Positions 19,225-28,029 of a stretch of DNA of 64,000 bases are shown here, piece by piece. The translations under genes and the position numbers were made by a program. Each line of letters opens with the position of its first letter. Position 1 is the stretch's first letter. The notes beneath the pieces were generated by a model. That model worked only from the letters and a program-made list of their open reading frames with translations. It was not told the origin of the DNA and searched no databases. Source of the DNA: an uncultured Roseibium sp. (GTDB taxonomy: Bacteria > Pseudomonadota > Alphaproteobacteria > Rhizobiales > Stappiaceae); contig NZ_CANMNP010000015.1 of NCBI RefSeq assembly GCF_947499295.1, forward strand, positions 124,001-188,000. Direction: 5' to 3'.

Positions 19225-20154
19225 TTGGGATTGAAAACGGTGTATTCAGCTTACCGAAGAGAACAGCATACGGGACTGGCGTTTGTCCTGGCTATTGCCG
19301 GGATGTCTGCATTTACTCCGATTTTTGCTGCCGGCAAGATTGCAGATGGTCTGCTTCCGGTGATTGTTCTTGTCTGGCTACGATACCTCGGCGGAGCCAT
19401 GACTATCCTCGGGGTATCCGTTGTAAAGCGCGTGTCTCTCACCGGCGGGTTAAGCCCATTGTGGAAATTGCATGTCCTGCGTGCGTGTTGCGGCATCGGT
19501 GGCCTTGGATGCTCGATTTATGCCGCCAGTGTCCTGCCACTGGCTGATGCGACGGCGATCGGTCTTACAAAGGGTATCATCGCGATCGGGCTGGCCGGTT
19601 TGATCCTGAAGGAGATCATTACCGGAAAGCACTGGATCGCAGGCGCATTTTGTGCCTTCGGAGCCTTGCTTGTGGTGCGTTCCACGGAAACGGTTGGCAC
19701 TTACGATGGTCTGGCAGTTGCAGGCATCGGCGCTGCCTTGTTGGGAGCGGTTTTCATGGCGCTGGAAACACTCATTATCCGCTATATTTCCCAACGTGAG
19801 AACACGGTAACAATCCTGGCCTACGTAAATGTGCTCGCTGCGTGCGTTCTGACAGGGCCGGTTGTCTGGCTGATCGTGAATGAAGGGATTTCTCTGGATT
19901 CACTCATGCTTTTTGCCTGGATGGGCCCGCTTGCAATCATAGGCCAGTCTCTCAACGTCTCGGCATACAGACGTGCAGGGGCAGCAACGTTGGCGCCAAT
20001 CTATTATGGAACGGTTCTGTTGTCCGCGCTGTTCGGTTTCGCGGTCTGGGGAGAGATCCCGACACCCATCGCAGCGCTTGGCGCTTTGTTGATTATCATG
20101 GGTGGTGCAGTTTTGACGCTGCCGCAGTCATTTTCAATCAGACGTCGTCCCTAG
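19225..20154 (+). CDS. EamA/DMT-family inner-membrane transporter
   Basis: A 309-aa protein with about ten hydrophobic helices in two EamA halves, the RhaT/DMT superfamily plan used for export or uptake of small metabolites. No ATG precedes the first helix; the frame opens with TTG at 19225, with TTG at 19231 and GTG at 19240 as alternatives, and no strong Shine-Dalgarno decides between them. Divergent from a LysR gene. Substrate unknown. Confidence 0.85.
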   Translation: MGLKTVYSAYRREQHTGLAFVLAIAGMSAFTPIFAAGKIADGLLPVIVLVWLRYLGGAMTILGVSVVKRVSLTGGLSPLWKLHVLRACCGIGGLGCSIYAASVLPLADATAIGLTKGIIAIGLAGLILKEIITGKHWIAGAFCAFGALLVVRSTETVGTYDGLAVAGIGAALLGAVFMALETLIIRYISQRENTVTILAYVNVLAACVLTGPVVWLIVNEGISLDSLMLFAWMGPLAIIGQSLNVSAYRRAGAATLAPIYYGTVLLSALFGFAVWGEIPTPIAALGALLIIMGGAVLTLPQSFSIRRRP

Positions 20155-20296
20155 GAACTGGACCTCCAAACAGGCATCAAACACTGCAGCAGCTTCTAGC
20201 ACCTGAGAGCGTTCGACAAATCAGGTCTTCGCTATGCGGGATTTACGGCCGCTTCTTGCAAAGCTGAGGGGGCATTTCACCCGCAGCAATGCGTGA

Positions 20297-20892
20297 TCAG
20301 GCTTCGATGATCGCCAGAAGATCTACATTCACGAGATCAGGATGGGAAGCGAAGAACACGTGGGACAAGTCTTCATATGTCTTCAGCGTGCATTTCCAGA
20401 ACCGGCAGGTCGATTGCCTCGAGGTCTTCCGTCTGATCAGTCTCAGAAAAGACCTTTATGGACTGATAGTGAGCCGATGCACTGCCCATCATACCCTGAC
20501 GCTACCTGTTTTGAATCTGGCCCTCGTTCACCTCCGCACCTTCTCGATTGAAACCGAAGAAAGGGCCCGTCGGCACATCAAGATAGAACTGAGCACGGTT
20601 TGCTAAAGCCCTTGGCGGCGAAGAACAGCATCTGGTTGTCGCAATCGTCGCTGGACAGCGGCCAACCGTGACGAAACACAATGGGCTGCGCGTTTTTTGG
20701 ACCCCAGTCCTTGAAGAAGGTCTCGGTTCCGTCTGTGGTTGCGAAGGTAGACAATTCTCTTCGTCCTTTAAATTCGCTTGGCGGTTGAGCGGAAGCAACG
20801 CGCGCCAGTAGGGCAACTGATGAAGCGGCGGCAGCCGCTAGCAGCAATTCGCGCCGGTTTGGCCCCGTTTGGGAAGAGATGGCAGGTTTCAT
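20297..20892 (-). pseudogene. Degraded Tat-exported alpha/beta hydrolase (haloperoxidase type)
   Basis: The first ~100 codons read as a Tat-type signal (NRRELLLAAAAASSVALLARVASA) and the start of a non-heme chloroperoxidase-like hydrolase (ATTDGTETFFKDWGPKNAQPIVFRHGWPLS). The frame then breaks near 20605: the next family block, ALANRAQFYLDVPTGPFFG..., is in another frame and stops at a TAG (20502-20504) where the family has Trp. Past the stop, RQGMMGSASAHYQSIKVFSETDQ and VLEMH can be read. A second break near 20388 leads to the tail LKTYEDLSHVF...DLLAIIEA and a natural stop. The middle, including the nucleophile G-x-S-x-G, is gone. Too many lesions for a functional gene. Confidence 0.8.
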
Positions 20893-20916
20893 ACGTATGA
20901 CTTTTGTTGGGGGCGG

Positions 20917-21336
20917 TCAGGAGGCGACCTGCACCACCATTTCTACCTCGATCTGTAGGTCCGGCCCTGCCAGAGCCGCTACGCCGATACCGGTGAGGCT
21001 TGGCTGTGCGCCATTGAGGAAGCGCGTGAGTTCGGTCATGGCGATCTCTTGCGTCTCAGCCTGCAGGTCGGTCATATAGACGCGCATCTGAACGATGTCG
21101 TCAGTCGTCGCCTGAAGCGCATCAAGGGCGCCTTGCAGGTTCCCGGTGACGATAGCAGCCTGCTCGGCAAGCGATGCCGGAACAGGTGTTCCGTTGGCGC
21201 ACCACGCAACCTGGCCCGACACAAAGGCCAATGGGCCAGGTTGGACAATCGATATTTGTGAATAGCCGACCTTGCCGGCATCCGGCAGAACTGGGGGGTT
21301 CATACGATCAATTGAAGCGGACATCTCTGTTTCCAT
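20917..21336 (-). CDS. RidA/YjgF-family protein
   Basis: A 139-aa Rid-superfamily protein. Such proteins deaminate reactive enamine/imine intermediates or have related roles. Family landmarks are GPLAFVSGQVAW, LAEQAAIVTGNLQGALDALQATTDDIVQMRVYMTD and the C-terminal GVAALAGPDLQIEVEMVV. The arginine of canonical RidA (IRVE...) appears replaced by DLQIEVE, so this is probably another Rid subgroup. It is divergent from the LysR gene at 21422, which may control it. Met codons at 21324 and 21300 are alternative starts. Confidence 0.88.
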   Translation of the reverse strand: METEMSASIDRMNPPVLPDAGKVGYSQISIVQPGPLAFVSGQVAWCANGTPVPASLAEQAAIVTGNLQGALDALQATTDDIVQMRVYMTDLQAETQEIAMTELTRFLNGAQPSLTGIGVAALAGPDLQIEVEMVVQVAS

Positions 21337-21421
21337 TGCTGAGTTTCACGGCTACAGAGTTAGAGGCTCGTAATAACGATTTTTGTTCGCTTCAGTCCCG
21401 ATCCATTTGCTACAATTGGGT

Positions 21422-22339
21422 ATGATTGGTTCGAAGGTGAACGACATCCTCCTGTTTCTCTCGGTTGTTGAGACCGGGAGCTTTGTTGCTGCGGGTAAGA
21501 TGTTCGGTCTTTCCCGTTCTACGGCTGGCAAAGCCATCGCACGATTGGAGGAAGGCTATGGCGCTCGGCTTTTGAATCGAAGTACGCGCGCACTGGACCT
21601 GACAGAGGAGGGAAAGCGCCTCTACGAGCACGGGTTGGCCATCCGTGAAGCGATTGAAGCCGCTGACAACAGCATCGCAAGTGACAGCGGTGTCCCCCGC
21701 GGCGTCCTCCGCATCACGGCGCCAGATGCCTTGGGGCGCAGATTGTTGCTACCCACCGTGCGCCGGTATCTGAATGCATGGCCCGAGACCCAGATCGAGA
21801 TGTCGCTGTCCGACCGCGTCGACAACATCATCGAGAAGGGCTTCGATCTTGCCATCCGTATCGGCGTGAGTGCGCCGGATCAGGGTTTCATCGCACGAAC
21901 ACTCTTGCGGGACGAAGCGATCTTGTGTGCGGCCCCAGCCTATTTTGACGGGCGTGAAAGACCTCTAAATATCGAACAGCTCACGCGCCACGACCTAATT
22001 CAGTTTGCAAGCCGCAGTGAACGACAAGGATGGCATTTGCAAGAGGAAGATGGCAGCTGGGTTCGTGCCCAAGGTGAGGTTCGTCTGCGCTTTGACAGCG
22101 CTGAAGCATTGCGGGCAACGGCATTGGATGGCCTCGGTATAGTCTTGCTACCGGGGCTACTGGTCAGTGCTGATATTGCGGAGGGACGGCTCGAGAGGGT
22201 GTTGCCGCGGCTCACTCACGGGCAAGTTCCGATCCTCGCGCTTTACCCCCATAAGCGTTTGCTGGAACCGCGCGTTCGCCGCTTCATTGATATGTTGAGC
22301 GAAGATCTTACGGCGCTACGTTCTGGCAAAGCAAAATAA
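21422..22339 (+). CDS. LysR-family transcriptional regulator (CrgA/AaeR-like group)
   Basis: A 305-aa regulator with HTH at the N terminus (SFVAAGKMFGLSRSTAGKAIARLEEGYGARLLNRSTRALDLTEEG) and a LysR substrate domain containing RGVLRITAPDALGRRLLLP, typical of the group that controls neighbouring oxidoreductase or detoxification genes. TTG at 21383 is in frame but the ATG at 21422 matches family starts. The gap to the divergent RidA gene is 85 bp. The broken hydrolase beyond RidA may once have been a target too (inference). Confidence 0.9.
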   Translation: MIGSKVNDILLFLSVVETGSFVAAGKMFGLSRSTAGKAIARLEEGYGARLLNRSTRALDLTEEGKRLYEHGLAIREAIEAADNSIASDSGVPRGVLRITAPDALGRRLLLPTVRRYLNAWPETQIEMSLSDRVDNIIEKGFDLAIRIGVSAPDQGFIARTLLRDEAILCAAPAYFDGRERPLNIEQLTRHDLIQFASRSERQGWHLQEEDGSWVRAQGEVRLRFDSAEALRATALDGLGIVLLPGLLVSADIAEGRLERVLPRLTHGQVPILALYPHKRLLEPRVRRFIDMLSEDLTALRSGKAK

Positions 22340-22806
22340 AGCAGGCGTTGGGGACCTTCGATGCAATACATTGTTGAGGAATTCTCGGCTCGTAACAGAC
22401 CTTTGACGGAATTTGTCGAATGAAAGGTTTGTCCCAGGATGCAGGTATCATCCGTTTGTTTCCCTTGAAGGCACCAACGTGGCTCAAGGGCAGCGGAAAG
22501 TTCGTCTACGCCGCATCTGTTATGGTTTGACGCCGAGCGTCTCGAACACATCAAGCAACTGTTTCTGAAGCCGCGCCAGATGCTCTTCAACCGAAGCCCG
22601 GATGGGCATCATCGCGAATGGCGTCAAAATTCATCTTACCTGCCACAAAATTGAGAACAGGTATGGTCGACTGAAAAACTGATGCTGTGTCACTAGCCTC
22701 CACAACATGCGCCCTGTTGTGTTCTTGTCTAATATCGTCCTCGCAACAACAGTGTTGTTCTGATTATGAGTCCGCAGCCTCGTTGATTGACGCAAATCCT
22801 ATGACG
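22340..22806 (-). other. Non-coding stretch with a possible gene remnant
   Basis: No intact gene is seen. On the minus strand, 22520-22633 reads ILTPFAMMPIRASVEEHLARLQKQLLDVFETLGVKP and stop, and just upstream in another frame STIPVLNFVAGKMNFDAIRDD. Joined across one frameshift this looks like the C-terminal end of a real protein, possibly a flavodoxin-like NAD(P)H dehydrogenase, but the family is a guess. The rest of the stretch shows nothing I recognise. Confidence 0.3.
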
Positions 22807-23820
22807 TCAATCCAGCAGACTGTTCACAAGAAACGGCAAGCTTTCATCCATTCGGTAGTCGATGGACGAGTGTGTATCGTTGAACTCCTGATACACATGG
22901 TCAATTCCGGCGGCTTCGAGCTTCCTGTGAAAGCGGCGTGCACCGTAGACAAGATTGTACTGATCAATATCTCCACACTCGATCCAAAGACCCTTCATGG
23001 ACCTTAGAGCGTCGGCATGATCCTCAACGATTTGGACAGGATCCCATTTCAGCCAAGCGGCCCATCGTTCCTCGATGATTTCACACGTATCCGGGTCTAC
23101 CGGAAGCCTGATACCGCAAAAGACCTCCGGATCCGGGTCGGGGTCATAGGTGGCAGCCATCGCAAATGTCATCAAGTCATGAAGAGCGTTTCCCGGAAAT
23201 TTCGGTCCTTTTTCGAAGTTTTTTACGAAGGCTTCAATCGAACCGGCCTTTGCTATCGCGCGAAGCGCGCTCGGCATTTCCGGAAGGTAACAAAGCTCGA
23301 AAGCCATATCGCCGGAATGACAGGCCGCAGCGGACCAGACATCCGGATACTTCATTGCGTGAATGATCGCGCCGTAACCGCCGGACGACTTTCCGAAAAG
23401 GCCTCTTTTGCCTTTGCCGCCGCAGTGAAAGCGGTTTTCGACTTCTTCCAGCATCTCTGTCGTGAGCCAGGTGCCCCAAGGGCCCATGGCTGAGCTGTCA
23501 ATATACTGGTTGCCTCCAAGGCGGGTGAAACAGTCGGGAAAGGCGACGACAACCGGCTTGAGAGCACCGTCGAAAATGAGTCTGTCCAGGCGCTCAGGAA
23601 CGTTTTCTCCGAAGTTTTTCCAGTTGACATGTGCTGGACCGCCCGCTGTGAAGCCAACGATATCCACCAAAAGCGGAAGGTCGCTTCCGTCATGTCCATG
23701 CGGCGTATAAACAATGATGTCTCGCGTTGCGGTGTCGCCAAGCCGGTTGCTGCCAAGAATTTCAGATCTATGGGAAATCCGGTGCAGCTGGCCGGCTGGA
23801 ATATCAAGTCGCGCGCGCAT
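22807..23820 (-). CDS. Esterase, enterochelin-esterase/esterase-D-like alpha/beta hydrolase
   Basis: A 337-aa putative serine esterase. The nucleophile elbow is FGKSSGGYGAI (G-x-S-x-G), with candidate acid in LWIECGDIDQYNL and His in FNDTHSSIDYR; the N-terminal half has RDIIVYTPHGHD...LPLLVDIVGF. No signal peptide, so cytoplasmic. The frame continues 23 codons upstream of 23820, but GGAG precedes the ATG at 23820 (MRARLDIPAGQLHRI) and is preferred. Last gene of the accessory block, divergent from nagZ by 116 bp. Confidence 0.82.
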   Translation of the reverse strand: MRARLDIPAGQLHRISHRSEILGSNRLGDTATRDIIVYTPHGHDGSDLPLLVDIVGFTAGGPAHVNWKNFGENVPERLDRLIFDGALKPVVVAFPDCFTRLGGNQYIDSSAMGPWGTWLTTEMLEEVENRFHCGGKGKRGLFGKSSGGYGAIIHAMKYPDVWSAAACHSGDMAFELCYLPEMPSALRAIAKAGSIEAFVKNFEKGPKFPGNALHDLMTFAMAATYDPDPDPEVFCGIRLPVDPDTCEIIEERWAAWLKWDPVQIVEDHADALRSMKGLWIECGDIDQYNLVYGARRFHRKLEAAGIDHVYQEFNDTHSSIDYRMDESLPFLVNSLLD

Positions 23821-23936
23821 GCGTGGCTCCAATCTTGGCGGTGTGGGTCGGCACAGTTTGCAAGTTCGCCGATCTGGTGCAAGAGCCACGAATAGCCTTT
23901 CTTGACGGACTTGAGGTGGACCGCTAATCCGGTTCC

Positions 23937-24956
23937 ATGACCAAAGCCTTTGTTTCCGGCTGTTCTGGGCCGACGCTCACACCAGAAGAAATGTCTTTCT
24001 TCAGAAAAGAAAACCCCTGGGGATTGATATTATTCGCCCGAAACATCGAAACACCGGATCAGGCGCGCGCCTTGACGTCAGCCTTTCGAGAGGCGACGGG
24101 CAGAAAAACGGCACCGGTCCTTATCGATCAGGAGGGGGGGCGTGTGCAGCGCATGAGGCCCCCGCATTGGCCGAAATACCCAGCCCCCAAACTATTCGGA
24201 GACTTGTTTCAAACCAACGAAAAGGCAGCAACCAGAGCAGCCTGGCTTGGGGCAAGACTGATTGCCTACGACCTGGAAGCTGTCGGCATTACCATTGGCT
24301 GTTTGCCATGCCTCGATATTCGTTTTCCGGAAACCGTTGATGCAATCGGTGACAGGGCAATTTCAGGCGACCCCGAAGTTGTTGCTAAACTTGGAAACGA
24401 GATGGTCAAGGGAGCAGTTGCGGGAGGCATTCTCCCTGTCATAAAGCATATACCTGGACACGGCAGGGCTCAGGTTGACAGTCACTTTGAGCTTCCGAGG
24501 GTAACAGCAAGCAAATCTTCGTTGGAAAGCGTGGATTTTCGCCCGTTTAGGGCACTTTCCCACGTGTCATTGGGAATGACAGCTCATATTGTATACGAAG
24601 GCATTGATGCTGAGAGGGCGGGAACCCAAAGTGCGGCGGTTGTTCAGGATGTCATCCGCAAGGAGCTTGGATTCAATGGGTGCTTGATGAGCGACGACCT
24701 ATCGATGAAAGCGCTTGGCGGTGATTATGAATCTCGGTCACGGAAGGTCATTGAGGCAGGTTGCGACATTGTTCTTCATTGCAACGGAGACATGGAAGAG
24801 ATGCTTGCTGTTGCCAAGGCGGTTCCCGAACTGGCAGGCGAAGCCAGAAACCGGTGCGAGACAGCACTGAATGGCTTGAAAGCGCCGGAACCCGGGTTTG
24901 ACCGGGACGAAGCCTTGAATGAGTTTGTGGAACTGACCGGCTGGCAGGCCGTTTGA
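23937..24956 (+). CDS. nagZ: Beta-N-acetylhexosaminidase NagZ (GH3)
   Basis: A 339-aa cytoplasmic glycoside hydrolase that removes GlcNAc from imported anhydro-muropeptides. GH3/NagZ motifs are IDQEGGRVQRMRPPHWP, the catalytic His/Asp loop KHIPGHGRAQVDSH, and the nucleophile segment GCLMSDDLSMKAL. The scpA start follows by 12 bp, so cotranscription with scpAB is likely. It normally follows the SPOR gene directly; here ~5.8 kb intervene. Confidence 0.93.
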   Translation: MTKAFVSGCSGPTLTPEEMSFFRKENPWGLILFARNIETPDQARALTSAFREATGRKTAPVLIDQEGGRVQRMRPPHWPKYPAPKLFGDLFQTNEKAATRAAWLGARLIAYDLEAVGITIGCLPCLDIRFPETVDAIGDRAISGDPEVVAKLGNEMVKGAVAGGILPVIKHIPGHGRAQVDSHFELPRVTASKSSLESVDFRPFRALSHVSLGMTAHIVYEGIDAERAGTQSAAVVQDVIRKELGFNGCLMSDDLSMKALGGDYESRSRKVIEAGCDIVLHCNGDMEEMLAVAKAVPELAGEARNRCETALNGLKAPEPGFDRDEALNEFVELTGWQAV

Positions 24957-24967
24957 CCGGAGCGGGA

Positions 24968-25807
24968 ATGGCGGAATTGGAAACTACGGAAAAGATCGCC
25001 GAAGATGGCTCATATGATCTTCTGAGTTCGGTCCATTCCGCCGAAGAGCGAGCCACGTCGGATCCGCAGCTGGTGGTGGATGTCGAAGGTTTCGAGGGAC
25101 CTCTCGATTTGCTATTGGGTCTGGCCCGAACTCAAAAAGTGGATCTAGCACGGATTTCGATCCTTGAACTCGTCGAGCAATATCTGGAATTCGTGGCTGA
25201 AGCACGCCGGATGCGTCTTGAACTGGCTGCCGACTACCTTGTCATGGCCGCCTGGTTGGCGTTCCTGAAATCCAAGTTGTTGCTCCCCGAACAGCGCGAT
25301 GAAGACGAACCCACTGGCGAAGAGCTTGCCGCTGCACTTGCCTTCAGGCTCCGCCGGCTTGAAGCCATGCGAGACGTCTCGGAAAAGCTGATGATCCGCG
25401 ACCGCCAAGGGCGGGAAGTGTTTCATCGGGGCGCACCGGAGACAATGTCTGTTCAGCAAAACAGCATCTGGGAAGCATCTGTTTATGATCTCCTGTCTGC
25501 CTATGCGACGCAGCGGCAACGACAGTCCGTCACGTCGGTCAGGGTCCTGCGGCGCTCGGTCTGGTCATTGCAAGAAGCCAGGGAGTTGTTGACCAAGCTT
25601 GTCGGCAGGATAAGTGAGTGGGCGCCGCTGAACAGTTACCTGCGTGAGTATCTATACGACAACAAAGACTGGGCAACGATTGTTGCCAGCACATTCTCCG
25701 CCAGTCTTGAGATGGTGCGCGAAGGAAAAGTTGAGATCCGTCAGGGTGAACCATTTTCACCTGTCTATATCCGCTCGGTTGCCAAGGAGCCCGAGCATGA
25801 CATTTGA
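24968..25807 (+). CDS. scpA: Segregation and condensation protein A
   Basis: A 279-aa kleisin that bridges SMC heads in bacterial condensin. Kleisin N-terminal motif VDVEGFEGPLDLLLGLARTQKVDLARISILELVEQYLEF and the LAADYLVMAAWLAFLKSKLLLP block are clear, and the C-terminal winged helix ends EIRQGEPFSPVYIRS. A TTG at 24953 overlapping nagZ is possible, but the ATG at 24968 has GGAGCGGGA directly before it. Its stop overlaps scpB by 11 bases, so the two are translationally coupled. Confidence 0.93.
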   Translation: MAELETTEKIAEDGSYDLLSSVHSAEERATSDPQLVVDVEGFEGPLDLLLGLARTQKVDLARISILELVEQYLEFVAEARRMRLELAADYLVMAAWLAFLKSKLLLPEQRDEDEPTGEELAAALAFRLRRLEAMRDVSEKLMIRDRQGREVFHRGAPETMSVQQNSIWEASVYDLLSAYATQRQRQSVTSVRVLRRSVWSLQEARELLTKLVGRISEWAPLNSYLREYLYDNKDWATIVASTFSASLEMVREGKVEIRQGEPFSPVYIRSVAKEPEHDI

Positions 25808-26501
25808 GCCGGACAGACTGGATCTTGAACCCCCGGTGCAAAAGGGGAAGAGTGCCTCAACTGACCTTGCTGGCCTGCGCATGGTTGAAGCACTTCTATT
25901 TGCCTCGTCGGAACCACTATCGCTGGAAGAGTTGACGCTCCGGTTGCCGGAAGGAGCCGATGTTTTGTCCCTTCTGGAGGACCTTCAGCAGACCTATGCT
26001 TCTCGTGGCGTCAATCTGGTACGTGTGGCGGGAAAGTGGTGTTTCAGAACTGCAGAAGATCTGGCCTATCTGATGCACCGAAATGTCGAGGAACAACGCA
26101 AGCTCTCGCGCGCTGCTTTGGAAACACTCGCGATTATTGCCTATCACCAACCGGTCACTCGTGCGGAAATTGAAGAAATCCGGGGTGTGTCCACCTCAAA
26201 AGGCACTCTCGATGTACTTCTTGAAACCACCTGGATCCGCATGCGCGGGAGGCGGCGCACACCGGGCAGGCCTGTGACATATGGAACCACAGAGCAGTTC
26301 CTGATTCATTTCGGCCTAGAGAATGTCAAGGATCTGCCTGGACTTGAAGAACTTAAAGGGGCCGGTCTTCTTGACAGCGCGGTTCCCGCGTCGTTCATGG
26401 TGCCGACACCTAATGATGATGCGGCATTGATGGAGGACGAAGATCCTCTTGAAGACGGTTCGCTCTTTGACGGAGATACGGACGAAACCGCCGAAACCTG
26501 A
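25797..26501 (+). CDS. scpB: Segregation and condensation protein B
   Basis: A 234-aa partner of ScpA in the SMC condensin complex. Two winged-helix units: VEALLFASSEPLSLEELTLRLPEG, then LSRAALETLAIIAYHQPVTRAEIEEIRGVSTSKGTLDVLLE and GRRRTPGRPVTYGTTEQFLIHFGLENVKDLPGLEEL. The acidic C-terminal tail is typical. The long upstream open frame overlaps scpA and is a shadow. Its stop overlaps the next start (TGATG), tying expression to the ABC ATPase gene. Confidence 0.94.
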   Translation: MTFEPDRLDLEPPVQKGKSASTDLAGLRMVEALLFASSEPLSLEELTLRLPEGADVLSLLEDLQQTYASRGVNLVRVAGKWCFRTAEDLAYLMHRNVEEQRKLSRAALETLAIIAYHQPVTRAEIEEIRGVSTSKGTLDVLLETTWIRMRGRRRTPGRPVTYGTTEQFLIHFGLENVKDLPGLEELKGAGLLDSAVPASFMVPTPNDDAALMEDEDPLEDGSLFDGDTDETAET

Positions 26502-27634
26502 TGTCTCGACAAGATCCAACTCTATTTGAAAATGGCCGTCCGCGAAATTGGGGAGCGCCGGGAACGGCTGGCGCAACGATTGCGGCTGGTCTCGTGTTTG
26601 AAAATGTGTCTCACGACTATGACGGTGTCGTCTCGGTGAGAGACATGAACCTGTCGATAGCTCCCGGGGAAATTCTGTGTCTGCTCGGCCACTCAGGCTG
26701 CGGCAAAACCACTTTGATGCGCATTGCTGCCGGCGTAGAACGTCAAAGCCATGGCAAGGTGCTTATCAACGGGCATGAGATTGCCGGCGACACAACGTTC
26801 CTTCCGCCGGAAAAGCGCGGTGTCGGCTTGATGTTCCAGGATTACGCGCTTTTTCCGCATATGAGCATTCTCGCCAATGTCATGTTCGGATTGACGCAAT
26901 TGCCCAAATCCGAGGGCAAGACTGCCGCCTTGAGCGCATTGGGCCGCGTCGGCCTCGCTGATTATGCCGAAGACTATCCGCACGCCCTGTCGGGTGGTGA
27001 ACAACAGCGGGTTGCTCTTGCAAGAGCACTTGTTCCGCGCCCGGGCATCTTGCTTATGGACGAACCCTTTTCCGGGCTCGACAAGCGGCTGAGGGACAGT
27101 GTCCGTGATGAAACCTTGGCGGTGATCCGGGAAACGCGGGCAACATGCATCATTGTTACCCATGACCCGGAGGAAGCGATGCGCATGGGAGACAAGATTG
27201 CGTTGATGCGGCAAGGAAGGTTGATACAGCACGGCACGGCAGCTGATCTTTACAAGAGCCCCGCCGATCTTTTTGCGGCGCGGTTTTTTTCGGAATTGAA
27301 CCAGCTTCAGGGGCTCGTCACATCGTCCGGTGTGGAAACACCGCTTGGAATTCTGCCTTCAGAGGAATTGGAAACAGGACAGAAAGTCGATGTTTGTGTC
27401 AGGCCGCAGGGTGTCATCTTGAGCACTGCCGGACTATGCGGAGTACCTGGACGCATCCGTTCAAAACGATTCGTCGGAGAAGTGGATTTGCTGTCCGTTG
27501 TCGTTGAAGGCATCGACCAGCCGCTTCAGGCGCGCGTGCGTGCGGGCAGCAAGTGGGAGACGGGCATGGACGTGGCAGTAACCACTGATCCGAAAGACGT
27601 GCTTGTTTTTCCACGGCCTGCGCCCCAAGTCTAG
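26501..27634 (+). CDS. Orphan ABC transporter ATPase, FbpC-like with TOBE domain
   Basis: A 377-aa ATPase of the importer class. Walker A is GHSGCGKT, Q-loop MFQDYALFPH, signature LSGGEQQRVALARAL, Walker B ILLMDEPFSGLD, and switch His in IVTHDPEEA. A C-terminal TOBE-like region (VDVCVRPQGVIL...VGEVDLLSVV) is present. It resembles iron(III) or other small-solute importers, but no permease or binding protein is nearby. It starts within the scpB stop codon, so it is coupled to scpB, an unusual place for it. Confidence 0.85.
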   Translation: MSRQDPTLFENGRPRNWGAPGTAGATIAAGLVFENVSHDYDGVVSVRDMNLSIAPGEILCLLGHSGCGKTTLMRIAAGVERQSHGKVLINGHEIAGDTTFLPPEKRGVGLMFQDYALFPHMSILANVMFGLTQLPKSEGKTAALSALGRVGLADYAEDYPHALSGGEQQRVALARALVPRPGILLMDEPFSGLDKRLRDSVRDETLAVIRETRATCIIVTHDPEEAMRMGDKIALMRQGRLIQHGTAADLYKSPADLFAARFFSELNQLQGLVTSSGVETPLGILPSEELETGQKVDVCVRPQGVILSTAGLCGVPGRIRSKRFVGEVDLLSVVVEGIDQPLQARVRAGSKWETGMDVAVTTDPKDVLVFPRPAPQV

Positions 27635-27705
27635 GGAATGAGTATCCGATTAATCATTGTGTCTAAGTGCATTAAATGATCATGTCGGACATATTGCAGG
27701 GAGGT

Positions 27706-27727
27706 GGCCCTTTTTGTAAGAAGGGCC
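27706..27727 (+). other. Hairpin in the tatA leader
   Basis: GGCCCTT (27706-27712) pairs perfectly with AAGGGCC (27721-27727) around an 8-base loop. No T-run follows, so it is not a classic terminator. It lies in the 129-bp gap after the ABC ATPase gene and ends 37 bp before the tatA start; a role in mRNA processing or partial termination is possible. Confidence 0.4.
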
Positions 27728-27763
27728 CAAGGGCTTTAAAGCCGGTTATCAGGAGTTTGGCGT

Positions 27764-27988
27764 ATGGGCATTAGTATTTGGCAGATCTTGATCATAGCAG
27801 TGGTCGTGGTTCTGCTGTTCGGACGTGGAAAGATTTCCGAACTCATGGGCGATGTTGCCAAGGGGATCAAGAGCTTCAAAAAAGGCATGGCTGAAGACGA
27901 TACAGCCGATACCCCGAAGACCATCGACCATCAGAACAGCGAAGCGGCTCCAGCCGCCAAAGCTGAAGATCAGACCAAAGCGAGCTGA
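27764..27988 (+). CDS. tatA: Twin-arginine translocase TatA
   Basis: A 74-aa pore-forming Tat subunit. N-terminal membrane helix [26 protein letters not shown], then the amphipathic helix GIKSFKKGM and an acidic/Ala-rich tail. The hinge FGRGKI replaces the more common FGxKKLP. AGGAG at 27751-27755 precedes the ATG. tatB follows after 41 bp. Confidence 0.94.
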   Translation: MGISIWQILIIAVVVVLLFGRGKISELMGDVAKGIKSFKKGMAEDDTADTPKTIDHQNSEAAPAAKAEDQTKAS

Positions 27989-28029
27989 TCTTAATCTGCA
28001 TCGCGTCTCCTTAAGGGACGAGACATCTC

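Noticed and set aside
20289..20606. 105-codon plus-strand frame
   Set aside because: Lies opposite the hydrolase pseudogene and has no family features.
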